Origin: Bacillota bacterium
GTDB lineage: Bacteria > Bacillota > Clostridia > Peptostreptococcales > Acidaminobacteraceae
NCBI GenBank assembly: GCA_025210655.1
Contig: JAOARG010000041.1
Location: 1 to 64,000, forward strand
DNA length: 64,000 bases
Reading direction: 5' to 3'
Shown: piece by piece, positions 8,065 to 16,753 of the stretch
Numbering within the stretch: position 1 is the first letter of the stretch
Layout of the letters: each line of letters starts with the position of its first letter
The notes under the pieces: generated by a model
Database searches by the model: none
Told to the model about the DNA's origin: nothing
The model's input: the letters and a program-made list of their open reading frames with translations, nothing else
Made by a program: the position numbers and the translations under genes

Positions 8065-8751
8065 ATGGACAACAATATTAAAATAATGGTCGCAGATGAT
8101 GATAGAAATATCGGGGAACTTATTTCCCTGTATTTAAAAAAAGACGGATATGAAATTTTTTACTGTGAAAACGGACAGGAAGTAACAGAAAACTTTGAGA
8201 AAGAAGCACCAAATCTTTTGATACTTGATATTATGATGCCTATTAAGGATGGATACCAAGTACTTAAGGAAATTAGAGAAGTAAGTAAGGTGCCGGTAAT
8301 AATGGTTACTGCGAAAGGGGAAACATTTGATAAGGTACTAGGACTTGAACTTGGTGCAGATGATTATTTGGTTAAACCATTTGATCCACTAGAATTGTCA
8401 GCTAGGGTTAAGGCTGTACTTAGAAGATATGATGGTGAAGAAAAAGAAGATGACACTGAAATACTTACAGTAGAAAATTTACAAATAAACATGACGGATT
8501 ATTCCTTAACTTATGAAGAGACTCAGATGGAGATTCCTCCTAAGGAGCTAGAACTTTTATATTTCCTTGCCTCAAATCCAAATAGGGTTTATACGAGGGA
8601 ACAGCTTTTAGATCAAATATGGGGATATGATTATGTTGGTGAGACTAGAACCGTAGATGTTCATATTAAAAGACTAAGGGAAAAGTTTGAAGGCAAGAAT
8701 TCTTGGGAAATCAAGACTGTCTGGGGTGTAGGTTACAAATTTAAAGTATAA
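8065..8751 (+). CDS. OmpR/PhoB-family response regulator
   Basis: A 228-residue response regulator. The receiver domain has D11-D12, phospho-acceptor D55 in LDIMMP, MVTAKG and KPFD. The C-terminal winged helix has WGYDYVGETRTVDVHIKRLREK. An in-frame ATG exists at 8044, but ATG 8065 matches the usual start of the family (DNNIKIMVADDD) and has GGGAT at a sensible distance. The kinase gene follows after 12 bases, then Hsp20 and an HtrA-like protease, so the system probably reports envelope or protein-folding stress (inference from neighbours). Confidence 0.92.
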   Translation: MDNNIKIMVADDDRNIGELISLYLKKDGYEIFYCENGQEVTENFEKEAPNLLILDIMMPIKDGYQVLKEIREVSKVPVIMVTAKGETFDKVLGLELGADDYLVKPFDPLELSARVKAVLRRYDGEEKEDDTEILTVENLQINMTDYSLTYEETQMEIPPKELELLYFLASNPNRVYTREQLLDQIWGYDYVGETRTVDVHIKRLREKFEGKNSWEIKTVWGVGYKFKV

Positions 8752-8763
8752 GCAGGGTGAAAA

Positions 8764-10182
8764 ATGAGGAGTATATTAAAAAAGTTTTTAACTATATTTA
8801 TTATTGTTCTAGGTATTGGATTTTTAATACTTAGTACAGGAACATCAAAAATAATAGAATCTTATCTTATAGATCAGAAAGAACTTACCCTGATTGAGCA
8901 TGGAGAGACCTTTCAAAAGCTTTATGATGAATCAAGTGAGGGGGGTTTTTTGGATGTAAAGACTATTCAGGAAGAGGTTAAAATTCTGTCTAACTATATC
9001 GGAGCCAACCTTTGGGTTGTGAACAAAAATGGTGAGGTATACATTGCGGATAATAAGAAAGATATGGAATTACTTAATCAGACTTTGAAGTATGATGATA
9101 TAAAAGATGTATTTCAAGGAAAAATAATAAGGAAGATAAGTAATTATCACAACATACTTTTAGAACCAAACTTATCTATAGGATATCCTATTAGTCTCAA
9201 TGGAGAGGTTCAATTTGCCCTTTTTATGAATGTACCTATTCCAGAAATACAAAACACGGCTAAAGATATTAATAGATTCTCTATTATTGCCCTAAACATA
9301 TCTGTAATAATAGCCTTTATTTTATTAGTGATTTTCACAAGTAGTATGGAAAGGGAAATTAAAAATATAAGTGAGGCTGCCCATTATGTATCGGAGGGTA
9401 ATTTTGATAAAAAGATAAGGAGTAAGCGGGGGGATGTTTTTGAAGAATTGGCAGAATCCTTTAATCAGATGGCTGTAAACCTTCAAGAGCTGGAATCAAC
9501 CAAGGAAAGGTTTATTTCTAACCTATCCCATGATCTTAGATCCCCATTAACAAGTATTACTGGTTATACTAGGGGTCTTATCGATGGTACAATTCCAGAA
9601 GAAAATCAGGAAAAATATTTAAAGATTGTTCTTGAAGAATCCACAAGACTTACTAAACTAACCAATGATTTACTTGATTTATCAAAGATGCAAAGTGGAA
9701 ATATTAGTGTCAATAAAACTGACTTCGATATTAATCAAATGATAATTCATGAACTTGATAAATTTGAACAGCGTATAGAAGAAAAGGATATTCAGATTTC
9801 TCTTAAACTCATGGAAGAAAGAGTTCTTGCCCATGGTGATTATGAAGGAATAAGAAGAGTTGTTTACAATCTTATGGATAATGCTGTGAAATTTGTTGAT
9901 AAGGCTGGAACAATAGAAATAAAAACGGAAAACAAGGAGGATAAGATCCTCGTAGGTATAAAAAATTCAGGTGCATATATTCCTAAAGAAAAGCTAAATA
10001 CCATATGGCAGAGGTTTTCAAAGATGGATGATTCAAGGGGTATCGAGAAGAAGTCTAATGGTCTTGGACTATCAATTATCAAGGAAATCATAAAGGCACA
10101 TGATGAAAAAATAGACGTATATAGCTCAGAAGAGTTCGGAGTAGTATTTATATTCTCCATTTCAACTCAAATATTTAAATAA
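8764..10182 (+). CDS. Membrane sensor histidine kinase
   Basis: A 472-residue kinase with membrane segments at about 8-26 and 170-190 enclosing an extracellular sensor of about 145 residues, a HAMP domain (about 192-245), a HisKA domain with phospho-histidine in SNLSHDLRSPLT, and an HATPase_c domain with N box NLMDNAVKF and G2 box SNGLGLSI. It is the cognate partner of the regulator 12 bases upstream. The following genes (Hsp20, HtrA-like) support a stress-sensing role, as in CssRS-type systems, but the sensor region itself is not diagnostic. Confidence 0.93.
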   Translation: MRSILKKFLTIFIIVLGIGFLILSTGTSKIIESYLIDQKELTLIEHGETFQKLYDESSEGGFLDVKTIQEEVKILSNYIGANLWVVNKNGEVYIADNKKDMELLNQTLKYDDIKDVFQGKIIRKISNYHNILLEPNLSIGYPISLNGEVQFALFMNVPIPEIQNTAKDINRFSIIALNISVIIAFILLVIFTSSMEREIKNISEAAHYVSEGNFDKKIRSKRGDVFEELAESFNQMAVNLQELESTKERFISNLSHDLRSPLTSITGYTRGLIDGTIPEENQEKYLKIVLEESTRLTKLTNDLLDLSKMQSGNISVNKTDFDINQMIIHELDKFEQRIEEKDIQISLKLMEERVLAHGDYEGIRRVVYNLMDNAVKFVDKAGTIEIKTENKEDKILVGIKNSGAYIPKEKLNTIWQRFSKMDDSRGIEKKSNGLGLSIIKEIIKAHDEKIDVYSSEEFGVVFIFSISTQIFK

Positions 10183-10272
10183 ACTTTTAGAAATATTCAT
10201 AGGTCGTTCATAGTTTATTTAAATTATTGGAATACTATAATACTAAGACAAAGGATTTTGGAGGTCGAAAAG

Positions 10273-10728
10273 ATGTTTAGACGAATTACCCTGAAAAGGT
10301 CTAATGGAGATAAATCCAAAAAGGAAGATTTTTTTTCAGACGTATTTGATACATTTTTCAAAGATGAGATATGTACTTCAATGGGGAAGTATGAATCAAG
10401 TCTAAAAACATTTAGTGTAGACGTAATGGAGTTTGAAGATAAGTATATCATTGAAGCGGATCTACCAGGTTTTTTAAAAGAAAATGTAGAAATAGAATAT
10501 GAAAATAACTATCTGACTATAAAGGCTTCAAAAGAAGATAAGTATCAAGATAGTGAAATGAATTTCATAAGACGGGAAAGAAAAAATGGTGTATTTAGAA
10601 GAAGTTTCCTAGTTGAGAATATCGATGTAGAACATGTGGAAGCTGTATTTAAGAATGGAGTACTCATGATTTCTGTAAAAAAGTTGCGAGAGGGTATACA
10701 GTCTAGAAAATTCCAAATCCAAGATTAG
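10273..10728 (+). CDS. Small heat shock protein, Hsp20/alpha-crystallin family
   Basis: A 152-residue ATP-independent holdase chaperone. The alpha-crystallin domain (about 40-140) shows the typical sequence order: SVDVMEFEDKYIIEADLPGF, LTIKASKE, RRERKNGVFRRSF, and A-x-x-x-NGVLMISVKK, where the GVL motif closes the beta-sandwich. The start is ATG 10273, eight bases after GGAGG. The protease gene follows 28 bases downstream, so holdase and protease are probably made together. Confidence 0.92.
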   Translation: MFRRITLKRSNGDKSKKEDFFSDVFDTFFKDEICTSMGKYESSLKTFSVDVMEFEDKYIIEADLPGFLKENVEIEYENNYLTIKASKEDKYQDSEMNFIRRERKNGVFRRSFLVENIDVEHVEAVFKNGVLMISVKKLREGIQSRKFQIQD

Positions 10729-10756
10729 TTATATATTGCAAAAGGAGTTTGATAGT

Positions 10757-12097
10757 ATGGATAATAAGTTTGATAGTAGTGAAAACAAGGTTAATTTTAT
10801 TATTAAAGGTGAGTCGGAATACGAAAATACACCTTCAAGTGAAAATGAAATGACATCTCAAGAGCCGATAGAAATAGAGGCAGAAGTAATTGAGCCAAAA
10901 GATAAAATATATAATTCTTCCAAGGAAAATGGAAATAAGTCAAGTGGAAATGGACTGAAAAGAGCCATATCAATTGCAGTGCTTGCATCTGTTTTAGGAG
11001 GATTTTCAATAGGTTCAGGAATTAGCCTGACAAATAGAATGCTTTCAAGGGATGATATATCTAATTCACCAGTTTATATCTCAGCAAATGCTGATAATGA
11101 AAATCTTGTACCTCTTTACTATGATGGACTTAATAAGACTATAGTTCAGATTGCTGATGAGGTAGGACCTTCTGTAGTTGCTATTACAAGCAAATACAAT
11201 GTAAGGGACTATTTCCTAAATACCTATGAACAAAAAGGTGCCGGTAGTGGTGTTATATTCAAGATTGATGGAAAGGATGTTTTCATCCTTACTAACAATC
11301 ATGTTGTAGATGATACAAGTGAGCTTCTGATTGACTTTGGTGATGGCAAACTTGTAGAAGCTGATATAGTAGGTAAGGACCAAGAAACAGATCTTGCAGT
11401 TATTAAAGTAGATAAAGCATCAATTACTAATATCGATTCAAGCAAGTTAAGACCTGTAGTATTTGCTAACTCAGATAATCTAAAAGTAGGGGAAACAGCT
11501 GTAGCAATAGGTAATGCCCTTGGAAATGGAAAGACAGTAACTATAGGTGTTGTAAGTGCACTAAATAGGGAAGTAAGTTCTAGCTTCAATACCCTCAAAT
11601 TAATACAGACAGATGCAGCAATCAATCCTGGAAATAGCGGTGGTGCCTTAGTAAATAGCAGAGGCGAACTGATTGGTGTAAATACAATAAAGATTAGTGA
11701 TACTTCTGTTGAAGGAATCGGATATGCAATACCAGTAAATTCAGCAAAACCCATAATTGAAGAGCTAATTACAAAAGGATTCGTATCTAGACCATTCCTT
11801 GGAATATCAGGAAGGGATGTAGATGAAAATATATCAGAAATGTATGAACTACCAGTTGGAGTTTTCATATACGAAGTATTCCCTAACTCATCAGCTGCAA
11901 AAGCGGGACTTAAAAAAGGTGACGTAATAGTATCAGTAGATGGGCAAAATATGATGACAATGGAACAATTATCATCATATATTAAAGACAAAAAAGTTGG
12001 AGATGTATTAAGTGTTAATCTAATCAGAGATGGTAAGACAAAACTTAACTTCACGATTAAACTTAGGGATAAGAATGATGTGTTTAAGCAGAATTAG
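10757..12097 (+). CDS. HtrA/DegP-type membrane-anchored serine protease
   Basis: A 446-residue protease: acidic cytoplasmic N-terminal region (1-67), one membrane anchor (about 69-90), an extracytoplasmic trypsin-like domain with triad H182 (NNHVVDD), D212 (TDLAVIKV) and S294 (NPGNSGGAL), and one C-terminal PDZ domain (about 350-435, beginning RPFLGISGRDV). It degrades misfolded envelope proteins, like HtrA/HtrB of Bacillus. ATG 10757 follows AAAGGAG. The frame could be opened from a TTG at 10736, but that lacks a site. A strong terminator follows the gene. Confidence 0.93.
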   Translation: MDNKFDSSENKVNFIIKGESEYENTPSSENEMTSQEPIEIEAEVIEPKDKIYNSSKENGNKSSGNGLKRAISIAVLASVLGGFSIGSGISLTNRMLSRDDISNSPVYISANADNENLVPLYYDGLNKTIVQIADEVGPSVVAITSKYNVRDYFLNTYEQKGAGSGVIFKIDGKDVFILTNNHVVDDTSELLIDFGDGKLVEADIVGKDQETDLAVIKVDKASITNIDSSKLRPVVFANSDNLKVGETAVAIGNALGNGKTVTIGVVSALNREVSSSFNTLKLIQTDAAINPGNSGGALVNSRGELIGVNTIKISDTSVEGIGYAIPVNSAKPIIEELITKGFVSRPFLGISGRDVDENISEMYELPVGVFIYEVFPNSSAAKAGLKKGDVIVSVDGQNMMTMEQLSSYIKDKKVGDVLSVNLIRDGKTKLNFTIKLRDKNDVFKQN

Positions 12098-12108
12098 TAT
12101 ATATAAGA

Positions 12109-12134
12109 GGCAGTCAATTTTGACTGCCTTTTTT
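12109..12134 (+). terminator. Rho-independent terminator
   Basis: GGCAGTCA paired with TGACTGCC is followed by six Ts. It ends the stress cluster. Confidence 0.88.
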
Positions 12135-12138
12135 ATAA

Positions 12139-12460
12139 TTGTTATTATTAAAATAACAATTATTGTCTAGGGGTTCACTATGCTCACATCTAAGTATTCA
12201 CTTTGTTTTAGTCTAGGGAGAATGTTATTTACATTGCATTCCATCTAGGGAGAGTTGTTTCAACTCCATCCAAGGATATGTTTTACAAAGTAAAACAACA
12301 TTATAAATAGTACAAAGGATATAAGAACTATTTTAAGTGCCTTTCCGATTGGAAAGCTACCTTGGACAATTGCTAGATGACAAATCCAATAGATTTGCTC
12401 CCTAGATGTGAACCAAGTATGGTGAATCCATAGATGTCACGGATGTGGCTCTAGACAGTT
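12139..12460. repeat. Fishbone element B: nested axial stems with side hairpins
   Basis: About 320 non-coding bases built as nested inverted repeats. Axial stems: TGTCTAG 12164-12170 with CTAGACA 12451-12457; CATCTAGGGA 12242-12251 with TCCCTAGATG 12399-12408 (ten perfect pairs); TCCAAGG 12269-12275 with CCTTGGA 12360-12366. Between them sit side hairpins such as 12252-12266, 12381-12397 and 12219-12241. An alternative pairing, CACATCTA 12185-12192 with TAGATGTG 12403-12410, competes with one axial stem. CTAG recurs in the connectors. Same plan as element A, but different sequence. Confidence 0.6.
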
Positions 12461-12481
12461 TTATATGAGAGGAGATTTAAT

Positions 12482-13489
12482 ATGAGTCGATTCAAAGCAG
12501 GCCCACTAAACAACATATGTGACATAAAAGGAATCAAAGTAGGCCACGTTACAATAGATACTGAAAATAACAAAACTGGTGTTACTGCAATCATTCCCCA
12601 TGAAGGAAATCTTTTTAAAGAAAAGCTAGTGTGTTCATCCCATGTTATAAATGGTTTTGGAAAGTCTACGGGGCTTATTCAAATTGATGAACTTGGTCAA
12701 CTAGAGACTCCTATTGTACTTACTAATACCCTTAGTGTAGGTGACTGCTACAGGGGGCTTCTTGAGTATATGCTCGAGGATAATGAAGATATTGGTGATA
12801 CTACTGGGACTGTCAATCCTGTGATATGTGAATGTAATGATGGATATTTGAATGATATACGTAGTTTTGCTGTAAAGAAGGAAATGGTAAGGGAAGCTAT
12901 TGAAAATGCTAAAGGGGACTTTGAGCAGGGTGATATAGGTGCTGGCAAGGGAATGTCTTGTTATGGACTGAAGGGTGGTATTGGTAGTTCCTCTAGGATT
13001 ATTGAAGTTGGGAATAAGTCATATAATATTGGAGCTTTAGTGCTGACTAATTTTGGTAGAATAGAAGACCTAACTATTGCTGGGAAGAAGATTGCTTGTG
13101 AAAAAGAGGGTGAACTTGAAGAGGATAAGGGGTCGATTATAGTTATTATCGCAACTGATTGTCCAATGTCTTCAAGGCAATTAAAAAGAATAGCAAAAAG
13201 ATCTTCAATAGGAATACATAGAACTGGTTCTTTTACGGGAAATGGATCAGGTGAAATAGCAATTGCATTTTCAACAGCAAATAGAATTAAGCATTATGAA
13301 GAAGAAAAAATAGTTAATATTAGTATGATGAATGAGAATCATATCAATGATTTTTTTGAAGCTACAGGTGATATAGTGGAAGAGGCAATTGTAAATTCAC
13401 TAAAATATGCCAAGGGTGTGCTTGGATATAAATCACATAAAAGAGTATCTCTTGAGGAGTATTTGAGAGAAAACAATGTTAGTCTTTAA
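12482..13489 (+). CDS. P1-family self-processing peptidase (DmpA/BapA-like)
   Basis: A 335-residue Ntn-hydrolase of the DmpA type, which cleaves N-terminal residues from amides and small peptides. It shows the family start (NNICDIKGIKVGHVTI), GDIGAGKGMSCYGLKGGIGSSSR, and KGSIIVIIATDCPMSSRQLKRIAKR. By comparison with DmpA, autocleavage should occur between G217 and S218, making S218 the nucleophile at the start of the beta subunit. ATG 12482 follows GAGGAG. The gene stands alone between fishbone B and the SAM riboswitch. The true substrate cannot be read from sequence. Confidence 0.88.
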   Translation: MSRFKAGPLNNICDIKGIKVGHVTIDTENNKTGVTAIIPHEGNLFKEKLVCSSHVINGFGKSTGLIQIDELGQLETPIVLTNTLSVGDCYRGLLEYMLEDNEDIGDTTGTVNPVICECNDGYLNDIRSFAVKKEMVREAIENAKGDFEQGDIGAGKGMSCYGLKGGIGSSSRIIEVGNKSYNIGALVLTNFGRIEDLTIAGKKIACEKEGELEEDKGSIIVIIATDCPMSSRQLKRIAKRSSIGIHRTGSFTGNGSGEIAIAFSTANRIKHYEEEKIVNISMMNENHINDFFEATGDIVEEAIVNSLKYAKGVLGYKSHKRVSLEEYLRENNVSL

Positions 13490-13564
13490 CAAATAAAATA
13501 AAAAGTGTTGACTTTACTAGTCAAATTGGATTAGAATTAATTCATAAAATTTAAAAACATGCTT

Positions 13565-13669
13565 CTTATCAAGAGTGGTGGAGGGACTGGCCCTATGATA
13601 CCCGGCAACCAGTATGTCAAAGACATGCACGGTGCTAAATCCAGCGGTTTTTTATAACCGGAAGATAAG
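13565..13669 (+). promoter_or_regulatory. SAM-I (S-box) riboswitch
   Basis: The block has the S-box hallmarks in order: CTTATCAAGAG, GGAGGGACTGGCCC, GATACCCGGCAACC, GGTGCTAAATCC and the closing AGATAAG that pairs with CTTATC to form P1. AGATAAG (13663-13669) can instead pair with CTTATCT (13707-13713) in the terminator's loop region, giving an anti-terminator when SAM is low. It controls the methionine importer downstream. Confidence 0.96.
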
Positions 13670-13697
13670 CTTGTGTTTGATTAAGTTCGTTCAAATC

Positions 13698-13733
13698 AAT
13701 CCCTTTCTTATCTTGTTGAAAGGGATTTTTTTA
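13698..13733 (+). terminator. S-box expression-platform terminator
   Basis: AATCCCTTTC and GAAAGGGATT form a ten-base-pair stem followed by a T tract, between the SAM aptamer and metN. Confidence 0.9.
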
Positions 13734-13784
13734 TTTTCAAAAATCGATTAAGTTTAGAAGTTATTTGTTCAGAAAGGTGAGTTT

Positions 13785-14789
13785 ATGATAAAAATCAGTA
13801 ATGTAAACAAGACATATAGATCTAAAAAAGGAAATGTAGAGGCCCTTAGAAATGTATCTATAGATATAGATAAGGGTGAGATATTTGGAGTGGTTGGTTT
13901 ATCTGGAGCAGGTAAGTCAACACTTATTAGAACGCTTAATAGACTTGAGGATATAGACTCAGGTGAAATAGTAATCAGTGGTGAAAATATCTGTAATTTC
14001 ACACCTGAAGAATTAAGAAAATTCAGAAAAAACACAGGTATGATATTCCAAAATTTCAACCTTCTTAATTCGAAGTCAGTAAGGGATAACATAGCATTTT
14101 CCCTAGAAATATCAAAGATTCCTAAAAAAGAAATTGATGATAGGGTAGATGAGTTGATAAAACTGGTTGAACTTGATGGAAAAAAGAATATGTATCCATC
14201 TCAACTAAGCGGTGGTCAAAAGCAAAGGGTTGCAATAGCAAGGGCTTTGGCTAACAATCCTGATGTATTACTTTGCGATGAGGCTACTTCAGCACTTGAT
14301 CCTAAGACAACAAAATCAATACTTGAATTAATTAAGGGACTTAGGGATAAATTAAATCTTACTATTGTACTAATTACCCATCAGATGGAGGTAATTAGGG
14401 ATGTTTGTGATAGGGTTGCAATTATGGAAGACGGTCAGGTAATAGAGTTGGGACCTGTAGCTAAGGTATTCTCAAACCCTCAGACGGAAACAGCCAAGGA
14501 TTTTATTTCCCATATTAGGTTAAATGATGAGGATGAGATTATTCCCCTTTTGGATTCAAAGGGCAAGATTGTTCATCTTGGCTTTGAAGGTGATAAGGCT
14601 AAGGAGCCAGTAGTTTCAAGAATGATAAGGGAAACTGGTGTAGATGTAAACATACTTTCAGGTAATATAAACAGACTTATAACTACAAATGTTGGTAATC
14701 TTGTAGTTGAAATACTAGGAAGCGAGCATGAGATTGAACTTGCTTTAAACTATTTAAAAAACAATGAAGTATTAGTGGAGGAGATATAA
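13785..14789 (+). CDS. metN: Methionine ABC importer, ATP-binding protein
   Basis: A 334-residue ABC ATPase with Walker A GLSGAGKST, signature LSGGQKQRVAIARAL, Walker B VLLCDEATSALD and H-loop ITHQ. A C-terminal NIL/ACT-like domain (about 260-334) is the methionine-sensing module typical of MetN. It powers uptake of methionine with MetI and MetQ. AAAGGTGAG precedes the start. The SAM riboswitch directly upstream confirms the methionine assignment. The stop abuts the metI start without a gap. Confidence 0.95.
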   Translation: MIKISNVNKTYRSKKGNVEALRNVSIDIDKGEIFGVVGLSGAGKSTLIRTLNRLEDIDSGEIVISGENICNFTPEELRKFRKNTGMIFQNFNLLNSKSVRDNIAFSLEISKIPKKEIDDRVDELIKLVELDGKKNMYPSQLSGGQKQRVAIARALANNPDVLLCDEATSALDPKTTKSILELIKGLRDKLNLTIVLITHQMEVIRDVCDRVAIMEDGQVIELGPVAKVFSNPQTETAKDFISHIRLNDEDEIIPLLDSKGKIVHLGFEGDKAKEPVVSRMIRETGVDVNILSGNINRLITTNVGNLVVEILGSEHEIELALNYLKNNEVLVEEI

Positions 14790-15443
14790 ATGTCAGAGAT
14801 ATCAGAGTTACTTATACCAGCACTGTGGGAGACAATATATATGGTGTTTTTCTCAAGTGTATTTTCAGTCTTAATGGGATTTCCCATTGGAATAGCATTG
14901 GTTGTTAGTGATAAGGGAGGCATACTTGAAAATTCAAAAGTATATAGAATACTTGATACTCTTGTCAATGTGTGTAGATCATTCCCCTTCATCATTTTAA
15001 TGATATTAATATTCCCTCTATCAAGGATCATAGTAGGGACAACAATTGGTACAACTGCATCAATAGTACCTTTATCAATAGCTGCAGCCCCTTTTGTAGG
15101 CAGAATCATTGAAAATGCCTTAAAGGATGTTGATAAGGGAGTCATAGAAGCAGTTGAAGCGATGGGAGCGTCTCCAGGTGAGATTATATTCAAGGCCATG
15201 ATACCTGAGGCAATGCCATCCCTGGTTATGGGAATAACACTTACGATTATTAACCTTATAGGATACTCAGCAATGGCAGGAGCTATTGGTGGAGGTGGAC
15301 TAGGGGATCTTGCCATAAGATATGGATTCTATAGGTTCCAGACAAAGCTTATGGTTATATCGGTAATAGTAATAATAGTACTTGTCCAGGGGATACAGTT
15401 TATTGGAAACAATATTGCAAAAAGATTATTGGAGAATCGCTAG
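14790..15443 (+). CDS. metI: Methionine ABC importer, permease
   Basis: A 217-residue membrane permease with about five membrane spans and the EAA-type coupling motif EAVEAMGASPGEIIFKAMIPEAMPS that docks on the ATPase. Length and sequence order fit MetI. It starts on the base after the metN stop. Downstream, a hairpin-rich spacer separates it from the binding-protein gene, which often allows the binding protein to be made in excess. Confidence 0.95.
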   Translation: MSEISELLIPALWETIYMVFFSSVFSVLMGFPIGIALVVSDKGGILENSKVYRILDTLVNVCRSFPFIILMILIFPLSRIIVGTTIGTTASIVPLSIAAAPFVGRIIENALKDVDKGVIEAVEAMGASPGEIIFKAMIPEAMPSLVMGITLTIINLIGYSAMAGAIGGGGLGDLAIRYGFYRFQTKLMVISVIVIIVLVQGIQFIGNNIAKRLLENR

Positions 15444-15608
15444 GCCACAAAAAAATGAATTTAAAATTCTTAAAGTCCAATATATATCTTTTTATCAATA
15501 CTTGAACCCAATATATTGAACAAAAGAATCAACGATAGGAAATTTTTATTGTGGCTTGGAAAACCGTTAGTTAGAGAAAATTGTAAAAACAATCAGGAGG
15601 AGAAAAAA
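15444..15608 (+). promoter_or_regulatory. Hairpin-rich spacer between metI and metQ
   Basis: Nested pairings are visible: GCCACAA just after metI with TTGTGGC about 100 bases later; AGTCCAATATAT with AATATATTGAAC (with wobbles); small hairpins GAATTTAAAATTC and TTGTAAAAACAA. AGGAGGAG before 15609 serves metQ. The structure may stabilise or separate the metQ message. It resembles the fishbone elements in plan, but is simpler. Confidence 0.45.
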
Positions 15609-16412
15609 ATGAAAAAGTTATTAACATTATTATTTTCGGTATTATTAGTTGCATCTCTAGTCGGATGCGGAGAGAAAAAAGTAGAAGAGAATGTATTAAA
15701 GATAGGGGCTACTCCAGTACCCCATGCAGAAATTCTTGAGCTTATTAAAGATGATTTAGCAGCTGATGGTGTAAAACTTGAAATCGTTGAATTTACTGAT
15801 TATGTAAAGCCAAACTTGGCACTTGATACAGGTGAAATAGATGCCAACTTCTTCCAGCACATTCCTTACATGGTTAACTTCGGAGAAGAAAACGGACTTG
15901 AGTTAGTAAACGTAGGTTCAGTACACGTTGAGCCAATGGGATTATACTCAGATAAGATAAAAGATATCTCAGAATTAAAAGAAGGAGATATTATCGGTAT
16001 TCCAAATGATCCAGTAAATGGTGGTAGAGCACTTCTTTTATTACAAGAGTACGGAATCATTAAGATTGACGAGACAGCAGGATTTACGGCTACGGAAAAA
16101 GATATTACTGAAAATCCTATGGGAATCAAAATCAAAGCAGTAGAAGCAGCACAACTTCCAAGAGTATTAGCAGATGTTACGGGAGCAGTAATCAACGGTA
16201 ACTACGCAATTGAATCAGGACTGAATCCACTTAATGATTCAATCATAATTGAAAATGCAAATTCACCATATGTAAACATCGTAACTACAATCAAGGGTAA
16301 AGAAGATGATCCAAGATTCGTAACATTATTCAAGCACTTAAATAGTGACAAAGTTAAGAATCATATAATTGATAGCTACAATGGCGGAGTAGTTCCAGCT
16401 TTTGAAAACTAG
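15609..16412 (+). CDS. metQ: Methionine-binding lipoprotein
   Basis: A 267-residue NlpA/MetQ-family substrate-binding lipoprotein. The signal peptide ends in a lipobox with C20 (SLVGC), and the mature part begins with LKIGATPVPHAEILELI, then EFTDYVKPNLAL and ANFFQHIPYM, all typical of MetQ. It delivers methionine to MetNI at the outer membrane face. ATG 15609 with AGGAGG and the signal peptide right behind it decide the start; an upstream in-frame ATG at 15516 would put an extra basic segment before the signal peptide. Confidence 0.95.
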   Translation: MKKLLTLLFSVLLVASLVGCGEKKVEENVLKIGATPVPHAEILELIKDDLAADGVKLEIVEFTDYVKPNLALDTGEIDANFFQHIPYMVNFGEENGLELVNVGSVHVEPMGLYSDKIKDISELKEGDIIGIPNDPVNGGRALLLLQEYGIIKIDETAGFTATEKDITENPMGIKIKAVEAAQLPRVLADVTGAVINGNYAIESGLNPLNDSIIIENANSPYVNIVTTIKGKEDDPRFVTLFKHLNSDKVKNHIIDSYNGGVVPAFEN

Positions 16413-16421
16413 ATAAATAGC

Positions 16422-16614
16422 GGAAAAGGGGAATCACACAAACCTATTTTGTGTTAGGAGAATTAGTTTTGTGAACAAAACAAGGGGAAAAGGAAGAGCA
16501 TAAGACCTTAAGGAAATCTTTTAAGGTTCTAGAACTTCCTTTTCCCCTAACTTTTGTTTTACAAAAGTGATTCCCCTAGCACAAAGAATGTATTGTGCGA
16601 TTCCACTTTTCCCC
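16422..16614. repeat. Fishbone element C: clearest nested four-way-junction repeat
   Basis: Three nested axial stems: 16422-16435 with 16599-16612 (13 of 14 pairs), 16456-16465 with 16568-16577 (9 of 10 including a wobble), and 16483-16496 with 16535-16548 (14 perfect pairs). Each junction carries one hairpin on each side: 16436-16454 opposite 16580-16597, and 16466-16481 opposite 16550-16568. An apical hairpin (16505-16511 with 16521-16527) caps it. No T-tract follows the outer stem, so it is not a simple terminator. Confidence 0.75.
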
Positions 16615-16753
16615 TCCTTGAATTCTAAGCTTTTCCGATCTACGACCTATCAACTACGGCTCCTTTAAATTTATATTACGTTTCAATGAACTTTGTAATA
16701 TAGACTACATAATGCTATATAATTAAGTGGTAATACAAAGGAGGCTTGGCTTT
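16615..16753 (+). promoter_or_regulatory. Promoter region of the LRR-GH18 gene
   Basis: Contains a decayed stretch of the 'CTACGACCTA' motif (about 16640-16660), a hairpin made of ATATTAC and GTAATAT, a probable -10 TATAAT near 16716 with TTGTAA about 19 bases upstream, and GGAGG at 16740-16744. Confidence 0.4.

Noticed and set aside
11299-12054. A 251-residue minus-strand open frame
   Set aside because: It is fully inside the HtrA-like gene, whose catalytic motifs are clear, and has no ribosome site.
140-12460. CRISPR arrays at the hairpin-rich regions
   Set aside because: There is no constant repeat with equal-length spacers, the hairpins differ from each other, and no cas genes are present.
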